Assembly: GCA_013347225.1 (NCBI GenBank)
Contig: CP054595.1
Coordinates: 1,612,001 to 1,676,000, forward strand
Source: Candidatus Accumulibacter similis
Lineage (GTDB): Bacteria > Pseudomonadota > Gammaproteobacteria > Burkholderiales > Rhodocyclaceae
DNA length: 64,000 bases
Direction: 5' to 3'
Shown piece after piece: positions 17,592-26,868 of the stretch (positions within the stretch are counted from its first letter, which is position 1; the number at the start of each line of letters is the position of its first letter). Under the pieces are notes generated by a model, which saw nothing but the letters and a program-made list of their open reading frames with translations, ran no database searches and had not been told where the DNA came from. The translations under genes were made by a program, and so were the position numbers.

Positions 17592-18191
17592 TCAGTCGTA
17601 GCGCTGGCGGACCAGGTAGCCGCCAGCGGCGCCGGCCAGCGATTCGACCAGCGTGTAGCTGCTGAGCTGCCAGCGCAGGGCGACGCTGGCCAGCGGCGGA
17701 ATGCTGCCGGTGGCGCGGCGGGCGAGCGTCACGTGTGGCCGGAAGCGGCGCTTCTCGGGCTTCAGGCCGAGGGCCTGCAGCGCTTCGCCGAGACGGCCGT
17801 GCAGCTGCTGCAGCGCGGCAGGCGGCGATGTCGCGCGCAGCACGACGAGGCCATGCGGCCAGACCTCGGCGCGGTCGAGGACGACTTCGCAGGGCTCGCT
17901 GGCGACCTGCAGCCCGGCGCTGACTTCGCCCAGCCGCTGTCGCGGCAGCGCGCCGATGAAGTGCAGCGTCAGGTGCAGGCGCTCGGCCACGATCGGCGCC
18001 GCACCCGGCGGCCACGACCATCGCCGCTGGTAGTGCAGGAGTTCGTCACGCTCGGCGGGAGTTGGCCAGAGGGCCAGGAAGAGCCGACACGCTGCCGCTG
18101 CACGCTCGGCGGCGGGCATTGCGGCCGCCGGCGGCCGGTCCTGGCTGGCTGGCCTGGGAGCGGTCCTCGCGTCTTCCGCGTCGTCTGGCAC
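17592..18191 (-). CDS. thpR: RNA 2',3'-cyclic phosphodiesterase (ThpR/LigT)
   Basis: Small soluble 2H phosphoesterase (199 residues) that opens 2',3'-cyclic phosphates on RNA ends. Both catalytic HxTx motifs are present: RLHLTLHF and RPHVTLAR, at the usual spacing of about 80 residues. The N-terminal 35 residues, rich in Ala, Pro and Asp, are an extension; the family core begins at CRLFLALWPTP, so an internal start such as the ATG encoding MPAAERAAA is possible. Monocistronic in appearance. Confidence 0.87.
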   Translation of the reverse strand: MPDDAEDARTAPRPASQDRPPAAAMPAAERAAAACRLFLALWPTPAERDELLHYQRRWSWPPGAAPIVAERLHLTLHFIGALPRQRLGEVSAGLQVASEPCEVVLDRAEVWPHGLVVLRATSPPAALQQLHGRLGEALQALGLKPEKRRFRPHVTLARRATGSIPPLASVALRWQLSSYTLVESLAGAAGGYLVRQRYD

Positions 18192-18257
18192 GGCTTGTCG
18201 GCTGCACGTTCAGGCTGCCGCCACGGCCCACTGAACCTGGCGCGCCGCCGTCGCTGT

Positions 18258-19124
18258 CTACTTCTTGCGCTTGCCCGTCGCGCCCTGCGCCTCCTGGGCG
18301 CCCTGGACGCCCAGGTTGCCGCCGGTACCGAGCCCGCCCTTGACCTCCTGCGCCTTGTAGTTGCGCACCGCGCGCACCAGGTTGTTGTACGAATCGGTGA
18401 ATGCGGCGACGATCACCTTGCCTTCGGCGGTGTTGGTGTAGCCACCCCCTCCGGCACCGAAGCCGCTGCCAAAAAGCGCTCCCATGGCGCCGAAGTCCAT
18501 GTTGCGGGCGCTTCCCTCTGCGGCCGCGAGCTGCACGCCGGAGCGGTTGTCGACCAGGGTCAGCAGCGTGCTCGCCTCCTTGACGTTGACCGCGCCGACG
18601 ACGGCGCCGAGCAGTCCGGCACCACGGCCCAGCCCGCCGAGGCCGCCGCCCATGCCACCGGCGTTGTTGTTGCTGAAGGTGATCGTCGGGCTCATCGTGT
18701 AGTCGGCCGAGACCATCTGCCCCTTGCCGAACTTCGATCCGCGGCGCAGCTCGCCGGTCTGTTCGAGGGCGCGCTCCTGCATCATGTTGTTCATCGCCCG
18801 GCCGCGGTCGACGACGACGAAGCAGTTCGACTGCTGGATCAGCAGCTTGAGTACCGGGCTCGTCGATCCCAGTTTCATCTGCCCGGTGAGGATGCCGTAC
18901 CAGGGAGCGTTCGTGTCCTCGTAGACGGCAACCGTGCCAAGCGAACTCGCGCACTTCTCGAGCTGGCTGCTGGCGTTGTCGGTGGTCGAACCGGCGGCGG
19001 ATCCGGTCGCCGTGGTCTTGGCGTCGGGCGAGCCCATCTGCATCTGGGCACAGCCTGCGAGCAGCAGGCCGGCGGTGGTGGCAAGGGCAACCCGTGCAGC
19101 ACGCTGCGGACTGGACAAGGACAT
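18258..19124 (-). CDS. CsgG/HfaB-like outer-membrane lipoprotein
   Basis: 288-residue lipoprotein: signal peptide with lipobox LLLAGC (Cys25), then a Ser/Thr-rich linker and a CsgG-like domain (about 60-250) with CFVVVDRGRAMNNMMQERAL and a glycine-rich stretch where CsgG has its membrane hairpins. CsgG forms the curli secretion pore; solitary CsgG-like proteins are widespread, and no csgA/B/E/F genes are nearby, so a curli role is not supported. Many Gly residues near 170-230 and a Gln/Gly-rich lysine-ending tail are notable. Function beyond envelope location is unknown. Confidence 0.78.
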   Translation of the reverse strand: MSLSSPQRAARVALATTAGLLLAGCAQMQMGSPDAKTTATGSAAGSTTDNASSQLEKCASSLGTVAVYEDTNAPWYGILTGQMKLGSTSPVLKLLIQQSNCFVVVDRGRAMNNMMQERALEQTGELRRGSKFGKGQMVSADYTMSPTITFSNNNAGGMGGGLGGLGRGAGLLGAVVGAVNVKEASTLLTLVDNRSGVQLAAAEGSARNMDFGAMGALFGSGFGAGGGGYTNTAEGKVIVAAFTDSYNNLVRAVRNYKAQEVKGGLGTGGNLGVQGAQEAQGATGKRKK

Positions 19125-19405
19125 CGGTGCTTCTCCTTTCGATTCGCTGATGGTGGCGTCAAGGGCTGCTGACGGCTGCCAACTTCCCCGCGCAGCGCAT
19201 TATGCCGAAACACCCGCGATCATGCATGCGCAACGACAGGCCGCGACATCTTGCGGCGGCGCCTGGTCGCCCGTGGCGTCGCGGCCGGGCGCTCAGGGCA
19301 CATGCCGTGCCCCTCGCCGTCTCGCCTGCCGCGCATCGTGGCGGTCGCCGGGCGAGCGGCGCGCACGCAAGCGGGCTGCTGCGGTCGCACTGGGCAGGGC
19401 CGCGG

Positions 19406-19447
19406 GTGGCCGGGGGTGTGCCGGGGGTGGCCGGGGGTGTGCCGGGG
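19406..19447. repeat. Two tandem copies of a 21-bp G-rich unit upstream of the tRNA promoter
   Basis: Two perfect 21-bp copies beginning GTGGCCGGGGG, each with two GGGGG tracts, end 1 nt before the -35 box of the tRNA promoter. The G tracts could form a quadruplex on the plus strand. Apart from this and the promoter, the 428 bp between the CsgG-like gene and tRNA-Gly hold nothing I can support. Confidence 0.85.
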
Positions 19448-19448
19448 G

Positions 19449-19477
19449 TTGACAGTGCCGGTTTGCCTGCGGATAAT
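19449..19477 (+). promoter_or_regulatory. Strong sigma70 promoter for tRNA-Gly
   Basis: Perfect TTGACA (19449-19454), 17-bp spacer, GATAAT (19472-19477). Transcription would start near 19484, about 70 nt upstream of the mature tRNA-Gly 5' end, leaving a leader for RNase processing. Confidence 0.85.
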
Positions 19478-19552
19478 CCGTGCCGCTCCTGCCCGGCGGA
19501 CGTCGTGTGGCTCCGGCGATTCGGCCGGATGGCAGGCAGCCATGTTCAGAGC

Positions 19553-19628
19553 GCGGGAATAGCTCAGTTGGTAGAGCGATACCTTGCCAAGGTATAGGTC
19601 GAGAGTTCGAGACTCTTTTCCCGCTCCA
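19553..19628 (+). tRNA. tRNA-Gly (GCC)
   Basis: 76-nt cloverleaf with encoded CCA. Acceptor GCGGGAA pairs with TTCCCGC, the D-loop contains AGCTCAGTTGGTAGAGC, the anticodon loop is TTGCCAA with GCC at 19586-19588, and the T-loop is GTTCGAG. Preceded by a strong promoter and followed by a hairpin terminator. Confidence 0.97.
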
Positions 19629-19634
19629 GATCGC

Positions 19635-19672
19635 GAAGGGAAAGTGCCGCAGGCGCTTTCCCTTCTTCCATT
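19635..19672 (+). terminator. Rho-independent terminator after tRNA-Gly
   Basis: A 14-bp stem (19635-19648 with 19652-19665, one G-T wobble) with loop GCA, followed by a T-rich tail TTCCATTT. It separates the two tRNA transcription units. Confidence 0.75.
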
Positions 19673-19698
19673 TCCGGGCAGGTATAATGGCTTGTGTC

Positions 19699-19785
19699 GC
19701 CCGGGTGGTGGAATTGGTAGACACAAGGGACTTAAAATCCCTCGGCCCAGCGGCCGTGCCGGTTCGACCCCGGCTCCGGGTACCA
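19699..19785 (+). tRNA. tRNA-Leu (TAA)
   Basis: 87-nt class II tRNA with a long variable arm and encoded CCA. The anticodon loop CTTAAAA holds TAA at 19733-19735; the D-arm has TGGTGGAATTGGTAGACAC typical of leucine tRNAs; the acceptor has two G-U pairs. A TATAAT at 19683-19688, just downstream of the previous terminator, is a likely -10 for its own promoter, though no convincing -35 is present. Confidence 0.96.
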
Positions 19786-19826
19786 CCTCCACGTCTCTTG
19801 TTGCGAGCTTCGTGCTCCGGGCCCCG

Positions 19827-20276
19827 ATGATCATTTTTGACCTTGCATGCCAGCACGACCATCAGTTCGAGGGCTGGTTCCAGTCACGCGAGGATTTCGA
19901 CCGCCAACTGGCTTCCGGTCTGCTCAGTTGCCCGCATTGTGGCTCGCTCGACATCCGGCGGGTTCCGTCAACGGTTCACCTGGGCCGCTCCGGTACGCAG
20001 TCGGATTCGCCGCACCGTGAGTCGCCGGTGGTCGCGCCGGCAGTCGATGGGCGCACCGGCGCGCAGCAGGCTTTCCGCCACATGACGGTGTTGCTGCTCG
20101 CGAACTGCGAGGATGTCGGCGCCGATTTTGCCGAGGAGGCGCGGCGCATGCATTATTTCGAGGCGCCCGAGCGTTCGATTCGTGGCGTTGCCACTCCCGA
20201 GGAGTACGAGGAACTGGTCGACGAGGGCATCGAGGTGTTCCGCGTGCAGCGGGTGAAGCCGGGTGATCTGCACTGA
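19827..20276 (+). CDS. DUF1178 family protein (small zinc-ribbon-like, FmdB-type N-terminus)
   Basis: 149-residue soluble protein of unknown function. MIIFDLACQHDHQFEGWF matches the DUF1178 opening; one CPHC at about residue 35 resembles half of a zinc ribbon. The second half, VTLLLANCEDVGADFAEEAR-like in pattern and ending in a charged helix, is typical of the family. It starts 41 nt after tRNA-Leu and may be transcribed with it; the ATG at 19827 is chosen because the upstream frame runs through the tRNA. Confidence 0.8.
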   Translation: MIIFDLACQHDHQFEGWFQSREDFDRQLASGLLSCPHCGSLDIRRVPSTVHLGRSGTQSDSPHRESPVVAPAVDGRTGAQQAFRHMTVLLLANCEDVGADFAEEARRMHYFEAPERSIRGVATPEEYEELVDEGIEVFRVQRVKPGDLH

Positions 20277-21500
<1,224 letters not shown>

Positions 21501-21504
21501 TGAG

Positions 21505-22362
21505 ATGGCTGTCACCCCGCCTCTGCTCGAGGAGCTTGCCGCCAATCGCTGCTGGGGCGGCTGGCACCGGCGCTACCGTCATCATTCGCCCACCCTCGGT
21601 TGCGCCATGGTGTTCGCCGTGTACCTGCCGCCGCAGGCCGAGTCGCACCCGGTGCCAGCGCTCTACTGGCTCTCCGGGCTGACCTGCAGCGACGAGAACT
21701 TCATGCAGAAGGCGGGGGCGATGCGCGTCGCCGCCGAACTCGGGCTCGCCCTCGTCGCTCCCGACACCAGTCCGCGCGGTGACGATGTGCCCGGCGACCC
21801 GCAAGGCTGCTGGGATTTTGGCCATGGTGCGGGTTTCTACCTGAACGCGACGCAGTTGCCGTGGCGGCGGCACTACCGCATGCACGACTACGTCGTGCAC
21901 GAACTGCCGCAACTGGTCGAGGCCAGCCTGCCGATCGATGGCCGGCGCGGCATCAGTGGCCACTCGATGGGCGGTCACGGCGCGCTGGTCTGCGCGCTCC
22001 GCAACCCTGGCCGCTATCGCTCGCTGTCGGCACTGGCGCCGATCTGTCACCCGCTCGCCAGCCCGTGGGGCGAGAAGGCTTTCGGCAATTACCTCGGCGC
22101 CGACCGCGAGAGCTGGAAGGAATGGGACGCCTGCGAGCTGATCGCCATCGCCGGCGAGCGCCTGCCGCTGCTCGTCGACCAGGGTCTGGCGGACCCCTTC
22201 CTCGCCACGCAACTGTTGCCCGAGCTTCTGCAGCAGGCCTGTACCGCCGCCGGCCAGCCCTTGACGCTGCGGCTGCAGCCGGGCTACGACCACAGCTACT
22301 ACTTCATCGCCAGCTTCATCGACGATCATCTGCGGCATCACGCGAGGGCGCTGCGGTACTGA
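21505..22362 (+). CDS. fghA: S-formylglutathione hydrolase
   Basis: 285-residue alpha/beta hydrolase (esterase D family) converting S-formylglutathione to formate and glutathione. The nucleophile is in GHSMGGHGAL (GxSxG); YWLSGLTCSDENFMQKAGA and SPRGDDVPGDP are family-specific; the catalytic His lies in PGYDHSYYFIASFIDDHL near the C-terminus. It is coupled to the dehydrogenase gene with only 4 nt between. Length and motifs are normal. Confidence 0.94.
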   Translation: MAVTPPLLEELAANRCWGGWHRRYRHHSPTLGCAMVFAVYLPPQAESHPVPALYWLSGLTCSDENFMQKAGAMRVAAELGLALVAPDTSPRGDDVPGDPQGCWDFGHGAGFYLNATQLPWRRHYRMHDYVVHELPQLVEASLPIDGRRGISGHSMGGHGALVCALRNPGRYRSLSALAPICHPLASPWGEKAFGNYLGADRESWKEWDACELIAIAGERLPLLVDQGLADPFLATQLLPELLQQACTAAGQPLTLRLQPGYDHSYYFIASFIDDHLRHHARALRY

Positions 22363-22486
22363 AGCGGCGGGCATGATGATGGGCGTGATGGCGCTGAACA
22401 CATCCGGCAGGCCATCTGGCTGCGCTGATTGAATCACGGTCGGCGGACAGGCGCCGGATTCGTCACACCGGGGTGGTTGCCGGCGA

Positions 22487-22975
22487 TCAGCGGAGCGGCA
22501 ACCAGGTGGCGAACGTCGCCGCCTGCCCGACGACCGTTCCTTGATCGCTGACGAGATTCCAGACGGTCGCGCCACAGATGCGGAAGCGTTCACCTCTGGC
22601 GGAGATGCGAACGCCGCCGTAGTCGTCGATGAAACCGTCGCGGGCGACGCGATCGAGGAGCCGCTGTCGTTCCTTGCGCGCCAGCGGTTCGGCCGAGAGC
22701 CGCGATGGCAGACGGACGATTTCCCGCCACGGCATCGCGAAGAGTTCCTGCGCGGCGAGGTTGGCGTAGAAGAAGACCGGATCGGGCGCCGCATCGTGTG
22801 CCAGGACGATGAACGGCGCGCGGTAGAGACGCTGCGCGAGATCAGTCGGCTCGCCGTCAGGCAGCAGGTCGCGGCGCAACAGGCGGGCATGACTGGCGAC
22901 GATGAGGTGCGCGCTCGCCGCCTGGAAGCCGTTGCCGGCATCCGGTTCTCTGCGGTCGAAGCGAATTGCCGTCAT
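22487..22975 (-). CDS. MEKHLA domain-containing protein
   Basis: 162-residue soluble protein resembling the PAS-like MEKHLA domain: ARLLRRDLLP and PFIVLAHDAAPDPVFFYANLAAQELF are the key conserved blocks, followed by RLSAEPLARKERQRLL and YGGVRISARGERFRI. Such domains bind small ligands or light-related cofactors in plant HD-ZIP III factors; bacterial stand-alone versions have no known role. ATGs at 22975, 22987 and 22999 are all possible; 22975 gives the most typical length. It lies downstream of the three-gene cluster on the same strand and could share its transcript. Confidence 0.75.
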   Translation of the reverse strand: MTAIRFDRREPDAGNGFQAASAHLIVASHARLLRRDLLPDGEPTDLAQRLYRAPFIVLAHDAAPDPVFFYANLAAQELFAMPWREIVRLPSRLSAEPLARKERQRLLDRVARDGFIDDYGGVRISARGERFRICGATVWNLVSDQGTVVGQAATFATWLPLR

Positions 22976-23064
22976 CGGCGCGCTCATCGTCGGCGGCATC
23001 CCGGCGCGGCACGAGACGGCACGAAGGCGGCGCCGGCAGCGGTCACGAAGCGCGCACCAGCCGG

Positions 23065-24294
23065 TCAGCCGTCCGTCGCCGGCAGGGCGATGGCGGCGGG
23101 TGCCAGCGCCGCCATCGCCTTCATCGCCGCAGCATGCAGGTCCTGGCGCGCCTGGTCGGTGGCGTTGCGCGTGAGGTCGGCGAGCCACTCATAGCGTGCA
23201 AGTCCGCGCGACCGGTTGGCGCGCGCGAGGTCGCGCGACGCGCCCGCGCGGATCAGCTCGAGGTAGTCGAGCGAACACTCGCTGGCCAGTTCGGCGCTGC
23301 TCGCCGGCGTACAGGAAACGGCATCCGGCAGCGTCCTGCCCGCCTGCGCCGGCTCGGCAACGATTGCAGCGGCGCTCGCGGCGGCGGCGCGGAGTTGCGC
23401 CAAGCCGCCCATCAGCTCGCCCTGCAGCTCGTATTGCCAATACATGTCGATGTCGTGGACCTGGTAGCCGTGGCCCAGATTGACCAGCAGGACGTGCGCT
23501 CCGTCGGCACCGGGCTCCCCGGCGGCGCCGAAGTCGCCGGGTTTGCCGGCAGCACCGCCGCTGGCGGCGAGAATTGGTGTCGTCGCCAACGGTATTGCGT
23601 GGCGCAGGATGATCCGGCCGCTGCTGCCGCCGTCGCCCGGCCGCCCCGGAGCGCCACCGCGGCCGCCCTGGCCGAGCGTGCCGAAGCGGAGCCATGCCTG
23701 CGCGTGGCCGCCATAGCGGGCGCGCTGGTAGCTGTCGACGCCCGGCATCAGCATGCGTACGATACCCGCGACAGCGCCCGGTGGAACGGGCATGTCACCG
23801 GCGAGAAGGCCGGCGTCGCGCCGGGCATTCTGGCCGTTGACGTGCGCGAAGCCGTCGCCACCGCGCTGGCTGCGCCCACCCGCGCTGCCGTTCGCGAGCA
23901 GCGTCGCCGTTCCCACCACCTCGCGCGCGCAGATCCGGATGAGGCCACCGTCGTTGCCGTTCGGTCCGCCAGCACCTTGGCGGCCGTCGAGGTGCTGCGC
24001 CGTGCCATCCAGGGTGGGGTCGCGCGCCGCAGCGTCGCAGCCGGCCGTTGCGGCGCCGGTGACGTCGATGGCGCTGTCGGGCGCGAACTCGATCCGCCGT
24101 GCGAGGATGTCGACCGTTGCCCCGGGCAGCAGGCATCGTCCCTCGATGCGCACCGTGTCGGCGCGCACGACAATCCATCCCGCCTGCCCGGCGGCCGCGC
24201 CGGCGAGCAACGCGGCATCGAGGACGACGGCTGGCAGCAGGACCCGCAGTGCGGGTCGCTCGGGGACGGCTGCTGCCGGCACGCTGCCGCTCAT
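23065..24294 (-). CDS. Glycine-rich (collagen-like) hypothetical protein with beta-motif
   Basis: No known family recognised. 409 residues: a hydrophobic N-terminal stretch (about 17-38) that could be a weak signal or anchor; a strand-rich motif at about 40-83 with ADTVRIEG and DILARRIEF; a long glycine-rich part (about 105-300) with GAGGPNGNDGG, GGRGGAPGRPGDGG and GKPGDFGAAGEPGADG that looks like irregular collagen-type or GG-repeat beta structure; then a helical C-terminus. The ATG overlaps the previous gene's stop (ATGA). The strand motif recurs in the protein encoded at 25365-26681, tying the two together. Third gene of the cluster; a surface or particle component is only a guess. Confidence 0.6.
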   Translation of the reverse strand: MSGSVPAAAVPERPALRVLLPAVVLDAALLAGAAAGQAGWIVVRADTVRIEGRCLLPGATVDILARRIEFAPDSAIDVTGAATAGCDAAARDPTLDGTAQHLDGRQGAGGPNGNDGGLIRICAREVVGTATLLANGSAGGRSQRGGDGFAHVNGQNARRDAGLLAGDMPVPPGAVAGIVRMLMPGVDSYQRARYGGHAQAWLRFGTLGQGGRGGAPGRPGDGGSSGRIILRHAIPLATTPILAASGGAAGKPGDFGAAGEPGADGAHVLLVNLGHGYQVHDIDMYWQYELQGELMGGLAQLRAAAASAAAIVAEPAQAGRTLPDAVSCTPASSAELASECSLDYLELIRAGASRDLARANRSRGLARYEWLADLTRNATDQARQDLHAAAMKAMAALAPAAIALPATDG

Positions 24295-25304
24295 GGCGAT
24301 GACTCGGCAGTGCCGGCGGCGTCACCCGCGTCGATGCCGGCTGCAGTGCCCCGGAACTCGAGGCCGATCTCCTCGACATCCGCCAGATCGAGACCATGAT
24401 TGAGGTCCGCCGGGATGTGGATGCGCCAGGTGGTGAAGGGTGTCGGCTCGAAACGCGACTTGTCGGCGTCGTCGCCGTGCAGCGTGATGTGCACGCTGCG
24501 GCCCCGATGATCGCGGGCGTCCCCGTGCGAGCGTGGCGGCAGCAGGTTGTACTGGAAGGTACTGCTGTAGGGGGCGGCAGCGAACTCGATCGGACCGGCG
24601 GGCGTACGGTCCTTGTAGATGCCGGGCGTCGAGACGAGGATCGAGATGTTGCGGTAATACGGCTTGCCGCACACCAGCCAGAGGTGCACCTCGGAAATGC
24701 GGATCCGTTCGACACGTGGATAGTTGTGCAGCGAGATCGTCCACGACAGCGTCCGCTCCGTCCCGAGCTCGTCGAGCACCCGCCGTTCCCAGATGCGGTA
24801 GGCCGTCGGTGTCCAGGTCGACATGCGCTGCGAGTTCTCGAGGAACTGTGTCAGTTCCGCCTCGGCGCAGGCCAGCAGCGCGTACAGCGTCGCACCGCTG
24901 TCCGTCAGCGACGGCGCAAAGGCCGGTTCGCGCAGCGTGCAATAGCGGTAGGCATCGCGCATGTTGCCGATTGCGCGCACGAGTTGCAGCTTGAGCTGAT
25001 CCTGGATGCGCTCGTAGAACATCAGCGTCGCGCGGTCGATTTCGGCACGCTTGCCGAGCATCGTCCGTCTCGCCTCGACGGCTGCGGCATCGATCGTATC
25101 GCGCTGCAGTTCCCACTCCCGCTGCAGGCGGACCTGCATGCAGCGTGCCTGATGGACGCCGGTGTTGACGGCCTCTTCGGAGAGGATGATGAAGACCTCG
25201 ATCGCCGCGAGCAGTTCGGTCGCGCCGCTGATCTCCATCTTCAGCGCCTCGTCGAAGGCGGCGCGGACCTCGACGCGCAACGCCTCCCAATCGCCTACAC
25301 TCAC
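24291..25304 (-). CDS. Hypothetical protein, helical N-terminus and TcA-like C-terminal beta domain
   Basis: 337 residues, no signal peptide. Residues 1-175 are long amphipathic helices (RRTMLGKRAEIDRATLMFYE and on), the rest is beta-rich. The C-terminal 45 residues show W-x-I-x-I-P, then N-x-x-L-D-L-x-x-V-x-x-I-x-L-x-F, close to the ending of insecticidal Tc toxin A subunits (FEGxG..WxLELP...D.I.DVILHLRYTAR). Earlier R-I-x-I-S-E-V-H-L and a YYRNISILVSTPG stretch also parallel the TcA receptor/neuraminidase-region strands. This likeness is by eye and needs a profile search. The start is GTG at 25304; no ATG is suitable. Middle gene of the cluster. Confidence 0.6.
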   Translation of the reverse strand: MSVGDWEALRVEVRAAFDEALKMEISGATELLAAIEVFIILSEEAVNTGVHQARCMQVRLQREWELQRDTIDAAAVEARRTMLGKRAEIDRATLMFYERIQDQLKLQLVRAIGNMRDAYRYCTLREPAFAPSLTDSGATLYALLACAEAELTQFLENSQRMSTWTPTAYRIWERRVLDELGTERTLSWTISLHNYPRVERIRISEVHLWLVCGKPYYRNISILVSTPGIYKDRTPAGPIEFAAAPYSSTFQYNLLPPRSHGDARDHRGRSVHITLHGDDADKSRFEPTPFTTWRIHIPADLNHGLDLADVEEIGLEFRGTAAGIDAGDAAGTAESSP

Positions 25305-25364
25305 CGGCTCGTGCCCCGAGGCGGGGTCGCTCCAGCCCGTCAGCCTGGTGGCTTCGGTGGCCGC

Positions 25365-26681
25365 CTAGCGGCCGGCCAGGTTCTTGGCGACGGCGTCGTA
25401 CACCTTCTGCGCGGTCATCATCAGCTCGAGCGTGGCCCGCACGGCCTTCACCAGATCCCAGATCCGGTTCAGGATCTGCAACAGTCGGCTCAGTTGCCGG
25501 GCGGCAGTGGCCGCTCCCTGCACGCCCTGTGCGGCAGCGGCGGGGCCGTTCCCGCTGCCGAAGAACGTCGCCAGGACGCCAACGACGACGGCCAGGACGG
25601 CCGCACCGATTCCCACCCCAGCCTCCAGCTCGAGTTGCCGGGTCTTCTCGTCGCAGCCTTCCTGGAACGTCTTGCGCGCCTGCTCGAGCTTGCTCTTCTG
25701 TGCTTCCAGCTTCCTGCGGCTGGCCGCGCAGGCCGCTGCCGCCGCGTCCTCATCCCGGCGCGCCTCGTGCAGGAGGTTCTGCGAGAGGGCCGCACAGTTG
25801 CGATAATGGCCGAGGACGACCTCCGCATCGCCATTGCGCAGCCCGATGTCGGCGACGGCGTCGAACAGGTGGGTGCACTCCTCGTCGATCGCGCGCAGTG
25901 CGTCTGCGGTCTTTTCGGCGAGACGGCTGTAACGCTCGAGGCGCAGGCTTGGAACGGCATGCAGTTGCGGCTGCAACGTGCGCAAACGTTCGAGCAGCAG
26001 GGCGCTCTCGAGAGCCAGCCGCGCATCTCCATCGGCGTGCGTCTGCGAGCGGTTGACCCAGCTGGCGATACGCAACGGCAACCCGGCAAGCTGCGGTGCG
26101 GTGCCGGCGCCGCCATGACGGAGACGCATCGCGGTCAGCAGTTGCAGTTCGCCGAGCAGGCAGTCACCCGGCGGCACCTCATCCGACGTGCCGAGCGTGA
26201 TCACTGCGTCCCCCGTTGCGCCGCGCGTGCACTGCAGGTGGATCCGCCTGGACATCTCGTCGGGCGGCAGCTGCGGGGCAAAGCCGCGGAAACTGATCCA
26301 GGGCGAGGTCGCATTCTCGATGACGAGTTCATCGCTGACGATTTCGAGCACGCATTCGCCAGAATTCGCCGGCTGGTCTACCTGCAGGACGCCACCGCAG
26401 CCCACCTCGATGCGACGGACGTGGATGCGGACGAACTGCATCGTGAAATTGACGGCTGCGCCGATCCTGAGTACGTCGGCATGGATCTCGAGGGTGTCGA
26501 TGGGGTTGTCGCGGCGACGCAGCGCCGTTACGACGTCGGCCAGGTCGACGAACAGGTCTCGCACCTTCGCCGGATGGCCGCCCAGAAACTGCTGATCGAC
26601 CGACCAGGCCGGTCCCGCCTGCGTTGCCGGGAACGAGCGGGCGGGCGGATAAATCTCGGTCCAGCACGGAAAGGCGCTCAT
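25365..26681 (-). CDS. Hypothetical coiled-coil protein with one hydrophobic helix
   Basis: 438 residues, unrecognised. Residues 60-103 hold a strand motif (IHADVLRIG...VRIHVRRIEV) also seen in the protein encoded at 23065-24294. Residues 230-345 form long helices with coiled-coil character, including EAQKSKLEQARKTFQE, followed by a hydrophobic Gly/Ala/Val segment at about 352-376 and a helical tail. This order (helical bundle, membrane-like hairpin, helix) resembles alpha pore-forming toxins, but no family is matched. I choose ATG 26681: the TTG starts further upstream lie at the predicted transcription start of the promoter at 26719-26748. First gene of the cluster. Confidence 0.6.
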   Translation of the reverse strand: MSAFPCWTEIYPPARSFPATQAGPAWSVDQQFLGGHPAKVRDLFVDLADVVTALRRRDNPIDTLEIHADVLRIGAAVNFTMQFVRIHVRRIEVGCGGVLQVDQPANSGECVLEIVSDELVIENATSPWISFRGFAPQLPPDEMSRRIHLQCTRGATGDAVITLGTSDEVPPGDCLLGELQLLTAMRLRHGGAGTAPQLAGLPLRIASWVNRSQTHADGDARLALESALLLERLRTLQPQLHAVPSLRLERYSRLAEKTADALRAIDEECTHLFDAVADIGLRNGDAEVVLGHYRNCAALSQNLLHEARRDEDAAAAACAASRRKLEAQKSKLEQARKTFQEGCDEKTRQLELEAGVGIGAAVLAVVVGVLATFFGSGNGPAAAAQGVQGAATAARQLSRLLQILNRIWDLVKAVRATLELMMTAQKVYDAVAKNLAGR

Positions 26682-26718
26682 CAACCTCAACGACGCGAAA
26701 GCCAATGGTGACAACAAG

Positions 26719-26748
26719 AGTATAGGTGGCGCGGTCGAGGCGCGTCAA
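26719..26748 (-). promoter_or_regulatory. Sigma70 promoter of the three-gene unknown cluster
   Basis: Minus strand: TTGACG (26743-26748), 18-bp spacer, TATACT (26719-26724). The transcription start falls near 26712, about 30 nt before the ATG at 26681. This is among the best promoters in the window. Confidence 0.75.
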
Positions 26749-26868
26749 TCGCCGGTCGACAAGCGGCGAAGGCGGTTCGCCGAGCCGTCCGGTGCCAGCC
26801 GCGGAACAGTCTGCGGCGGATGCAGTCGCATCGCCGGCGTGGTGCCACGGTCGCCACCGCGGCACGCT

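Noticed and set aside
19553..19785. tRNA-associated integration site
   Set aside because: No integrase gene, direct repeat of a tRNA 3' end or foreign island is seen next to either tRNA.
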